NCBI RefSeq assembly: GCF_014349105.1
Contig: NZ_JACSJI010000009.1
Span: 1-64,000, forward strand
Length of the DNA stretch: 64,000 nt
Reading direction: 5' to 3'
DNA from: Caulobacter sp. 17J80-11
GTDB taxonomy: Bacteria > Pseudomonadota > Alphaproteobacteria > Caulobacterales > Caulobacteraceae
The notes beneath the pieces are model-generated. The model was not told the origin of the DNA. It was given only the letters and a program-made list of their open reading frames with translations, and made no database searches. The position numbers and the translations under genes are program-made. This document shows, piece after piece, positions 61,965-64,000 of the stretch. Each line of letters begins with the position of its first letter. The first letter of the stretch is position 1.

Positions 61965-63038
61965 TCATGCGGCGCGCCACCAGAGCACGCCGTTGTCGTC
62001 GAGCTCGCGGACCACGCGGCCGCGTCGCTCCAGGCAATTGAGATGCGCCACGCTCTCGCCGGTCGCCATGCCCAGCATGTCGTCGCCGATGGCGCGGGCG
62101 AACAGGGCGCCGAACACGTCGGTGGCGCGCTTCGGCTCCTTCAGCATCCGCTGCAGCCGCTCCAGCGAGCGCTCGTGGCCGCGCGTCAGGGCGTCGAGCC
62201 GGTCATGCAGGCCGCGGAACGGATCGCCGTGCGAGGGCAGGACCAGGGCGTCGGCGGGGATCTCGCGCTTCAGCTTGGCCAGGGAGGCCAGCCAGTCGGA
62301 CAGCGGATCGGCCTCGGGTTCGGTCGGCCACACCGAGACATTGGACGAGATCTTCGGCAGCACCTGGTCGCCGGAGATCAGCACGCCGTCCTCGGCCCGC
62401 CACAGGCAGGCGTGCTCGGGCGAATGGCCGTCGCCGACCACCACCCGCCAGGCGCGTCCGTCGATCTGGATGCTGTCGCCGTCCTCGATGCGGCGATAGC
62501 CGTCCGGCAGAGGGTGCACGCCCTTGCCGAAGCCGCCGAAGCGAGCCCGGTAGCCTTCGAGCTGTTCCGCGCTCCAGCCGCAAGCGCGGTAGAAGCGGAC
62601 GCCCTCCTCCGGCGCCTCGCGGCCGGTGTCGGCCACCAGCACGCGGCAGATCATGTATTCCAGCCGCGTCATCCACAGCCGGCAATCGAACTTTCGCACC
62701 AGCCAGCCGGCCAGGCCGACGTGGTCGGGGTGCATGTGGGTGCAGATCACGCGCGTCACCGGCCGGCCCTGCAGCGGCCCGGACAAAGCGTCGCGCCAGG
62801 CGTCCTTGCAGGCGGACGAGGCCACGCCGGTGTCGACCACGGTCCAGCCCTCGCCGTCGCGCAGCGCCCACACGTTGATGTGGTCCAGCGCGAAGGGCAG
62901 CGGCAGGCGCAGCCACAGCACGCCGTCGGCGACCTCGATCGCCTCGCCCGGCTCCGGGCGTCGGTCGAAGGGATAGATCAGGCTGGGACGACGGGGCGCC
63001 GCGTCCGCGTGCGCCTCGTCGGGGAGGCCGTCGCGCAC
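61965..63038 (-). CDS. MBL-fold metallo-hydrolase
   Basis: 357 residues from the GTG at 63038 (SD GGAGA). HxHxDH motif THMHPDHVG at residues 100-108, second zinc His in GDGHSPEHACLW, Asp in ISGDQVLPKIS, and a C-terminal winged-helix-like tail (HLNCLERRGRVVRELDDNGVLWW) typical of LACTB2-like hydrolases. Operon with the crotonase gene downstream; possibly thioester hydrolysis in acyl-CoA metabolism. Confidence 0.9.
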   Translation of the reverse strand: MRDGLPDEAHADAAPRRPSLIYPFDRRPEPGEAIEVADGVLWLRLPLPFALDHINVWALRDGEGWTVVDTGVASSACKDAWRDALSGPLQGRPVTRVICTHMHPDHVGLAGWLVRKFDCRLWMTRLEYMICRVLVADTGREAPEEGVRFYRACGWSAEQLEGYRARFGGFGKGVHPLPDGYRRIEDGDSIQIDGRAWRVVVGDGHSPEHACLWRAEDGVLISGDQVLPKISSNVSVWPTEPEADPLSDWLASLAKLKREIPADALVLPSHGDPFRGLHDRLDALTRGHERSLERLQRMLKEPKRATDVFGALFARAIGDDMLGMATGESVAHLNCLERRGRVVRELDDNGVLWWRAA

Positions 63039-63202
63039 CAGCGCGTCTCCTTTGAAAACGGTACGGCCCGCAATCTGGTCCGAAACCGTCCCCCCGTCAA
63101 AGGCCGATTATCCCCCTCCGCGCGCGCGAAGAGAAAGACCTTGACCCGTCCGGCGGACGCGGCGATGGGGTCCAAGTGGTATTGTTCTCGGGAGGAACAC
63201 CT

Positions 63203-64000
63203 ATGAGGCGTCTGGGCCTAACCCTCGCCGCCGTCGCGTCGCTCGGCCTGGCCGTCTCGGCCGCCTACGCGGAAGCCGACAAGTCGCGCGACGACCGCTC
63301 GATCGGCGCGCGCACCAGCGGGCGCGAAGTCACCCGCGAGGAAACTGGCAACGAAAGCAACCGCCAGGGCAAGATCGACGACAAGAAGGCCACCGAGCGC
63401 GGCATGGCTGAAGCGCCGGCCGTGGCCCAGGCCGCCGGCGTCGCCTGCACCATCGCCGACGCCCGCTTCACCGGTGCGGGCAAGTCCGGCTCGGTCAACG
63501 TCCAGACCTACGAAATCTCGTGCCAGGACGGCCCGGGCTACGTGCTGCTGTCCAAGCCGGACAAGTCGGCGGACGCCATCGAATGTCTGGCCGCCAAGGC
63601 TTCGGCCGACGACGCCGTCGCCAAGGGTCAGAAGCCCGGCCTGGTCTGCACCATGCCGGCCAACGCCGACCCGAAGGCGCGGCTCCAGTCGATCGCCCAG
63701 AAGGCCGGCGCCCGCTGCACCGTCACCGACGCGACCTGGATCGGCTTCAGCGCCTCGACCGGCAATAACCGCTTCGAAGTCGGCTGCTCCGAGGGCATCG
63801 GCTACATCGTCGACCTGCCGAAGGGCGCGGGCCAGGTGAAGACCACCGACTGCCTGGTGGCCTCGGCCGGCGGCTATCAGTGCAAGTTCACGCCGAAGTC
63901 GGCGATCGTCGCTCACATCGGCGCGCTGGCGGCCAAGACCGGCCGTCCCTGCCAGGTGGCCGACGCCCGCCTGCTGGGCGCCACCTCGCGCGGCACCAAC
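63203..64000 (+). CDS. Secreted Cys-rich repeat protein (C-terminus cut by window edge)
   Basis: Open from the ATG at 63203 (SD GGAGGA) to the window end, 266 codons seen. Signal MRRLGLTLAAVASLGLAVSA, cleavage near AYA-E. A charged linker (about 25-70) is followed by repeats of about 85 residues, each opening with C-(T/Q)-(I/V)-x-D-A (at residues 82, 172 and 250) and carrying (Y/F)E(I/V)xCxxGxGY. The two full units have four Cys each (82/107/128/149 and 172/195/217/227). Unknown function; extracytoplasmic disulphide-rich modules. Confidence 0.75.
   Translation, partial: MRRLGLTLAAVASLGLAVSAAYAEADKSRDDRSIGARTSGREVTREETGNESNRQGKIDDKKATERGMAEAPAVAQAAGVACTIADARFTGAGKSGSVNVQTYEISCQDGPGYVLLSKPDKSADAIECLAAKASADDAVAKGQKPGLVCTMPANADPKARLQSIAQKAGARCTVTDATWIGFSASTGNNRFEVGCSEGIGYIVDLPKGAGQVKTTDCLVASAGGYQCKFTPKSAIVAHIGALAAKTGRPCQVADARLLGATSRGTN

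Overview
The window is a stretch of very GC-rich chromosome from an alphaproteobacterium, most likely a member of the Caulobacteraceae (Caulobacter, Phenylobacterium or a close relative). The evidence is the high GC at third codon positions, frequent GTG/TTG starts, several TonB-dependent receptors with little import machinery beside them, a tldD gene divergent from coxB, and a petABC - trmL - hemF order of the kind I associate with this group. I see no phage, integrase, transposase, CRISPR array, rRNA or tRNA. It is core chromosome with small intergenic repeats and a few genes of atypical composition.

Layout. 1-879: 3'-truncated coxB (cytochrome oxidase subunit II), divergent from tldD (1135-2565). 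2868-9396: three tandem paralogous TonB-dependent receptors. They converge on a proton-coupled oligopeptide transporter (9537-11447). 11603-14043: zinc alcohol dehydrogenase, DUF72 and GIY-YIG genes. 14145-17387: small hypothetical genes, glutamate-cysteine ligase and rsmE. 17430-22766: a secreted small protein overlapping PPK2, an AlkZ/YcaQ-like glycosylase, a Cys-cluster protein, a serine hydrolase and an ankyrin protein of atypical composition. 22763-27180, minus strand: ABC exporter, TetR-like regulator, proC, YbjN, ubiK. 27335-31068: lgt - midA-like - pgeF (joined by ATGA overlaps), then prs.

31175-35059: lipoprotein, rplY, pth, and a TPR/retropepsin protein preceded by a translated-looking leader ORF. 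35076-38076: two DUF4139 paralogues. 38211-41410: TPR membrane protein, pirin and ychF. 41634-45876: two M28 aminopeptidase paralogues enclosing two small genes. 46121-49231: membrane protein, apt, two paralogous secreted proteins and mtnP (adenine/methylthioadenosine salvage). 49307-52058: petC, petB and petA (cytochrome bc1). 52228-53880: trmL, DUF1653, hemF. 53921-55182: DoxX - rhodanese operon divergent from a MarR gene, with two identical palindromic operators. 55183-58748: five genes chained by 4-nt stop/start overlaps (DUF1285, Nudix, CCA transferase, DUF3052, GATase). 58910-64000: MoxR ATPase, GNAT, lipoprotein, enoyl-CoA hydratase, MBL hydrolase and a secreted Cys-rich repeat protein running off the end.

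The intergenic DNA is notable. There are seven copies of a roughly 30-nt REP-like element, six of them in three inverted pairs with a constant 21-22 nt spacer (REPIN-like). There are also two double stem-loop elements whose arms differ by paired substitutions, and two copies of a GTCATCCCGG-bounded palindromic element. The peptide-related genes (TldD, POT transporter, two M28 peptidases, three receptors) suggest an emphasis on peptide nutrition, but the receptor substrate cannot be read from the sequence.
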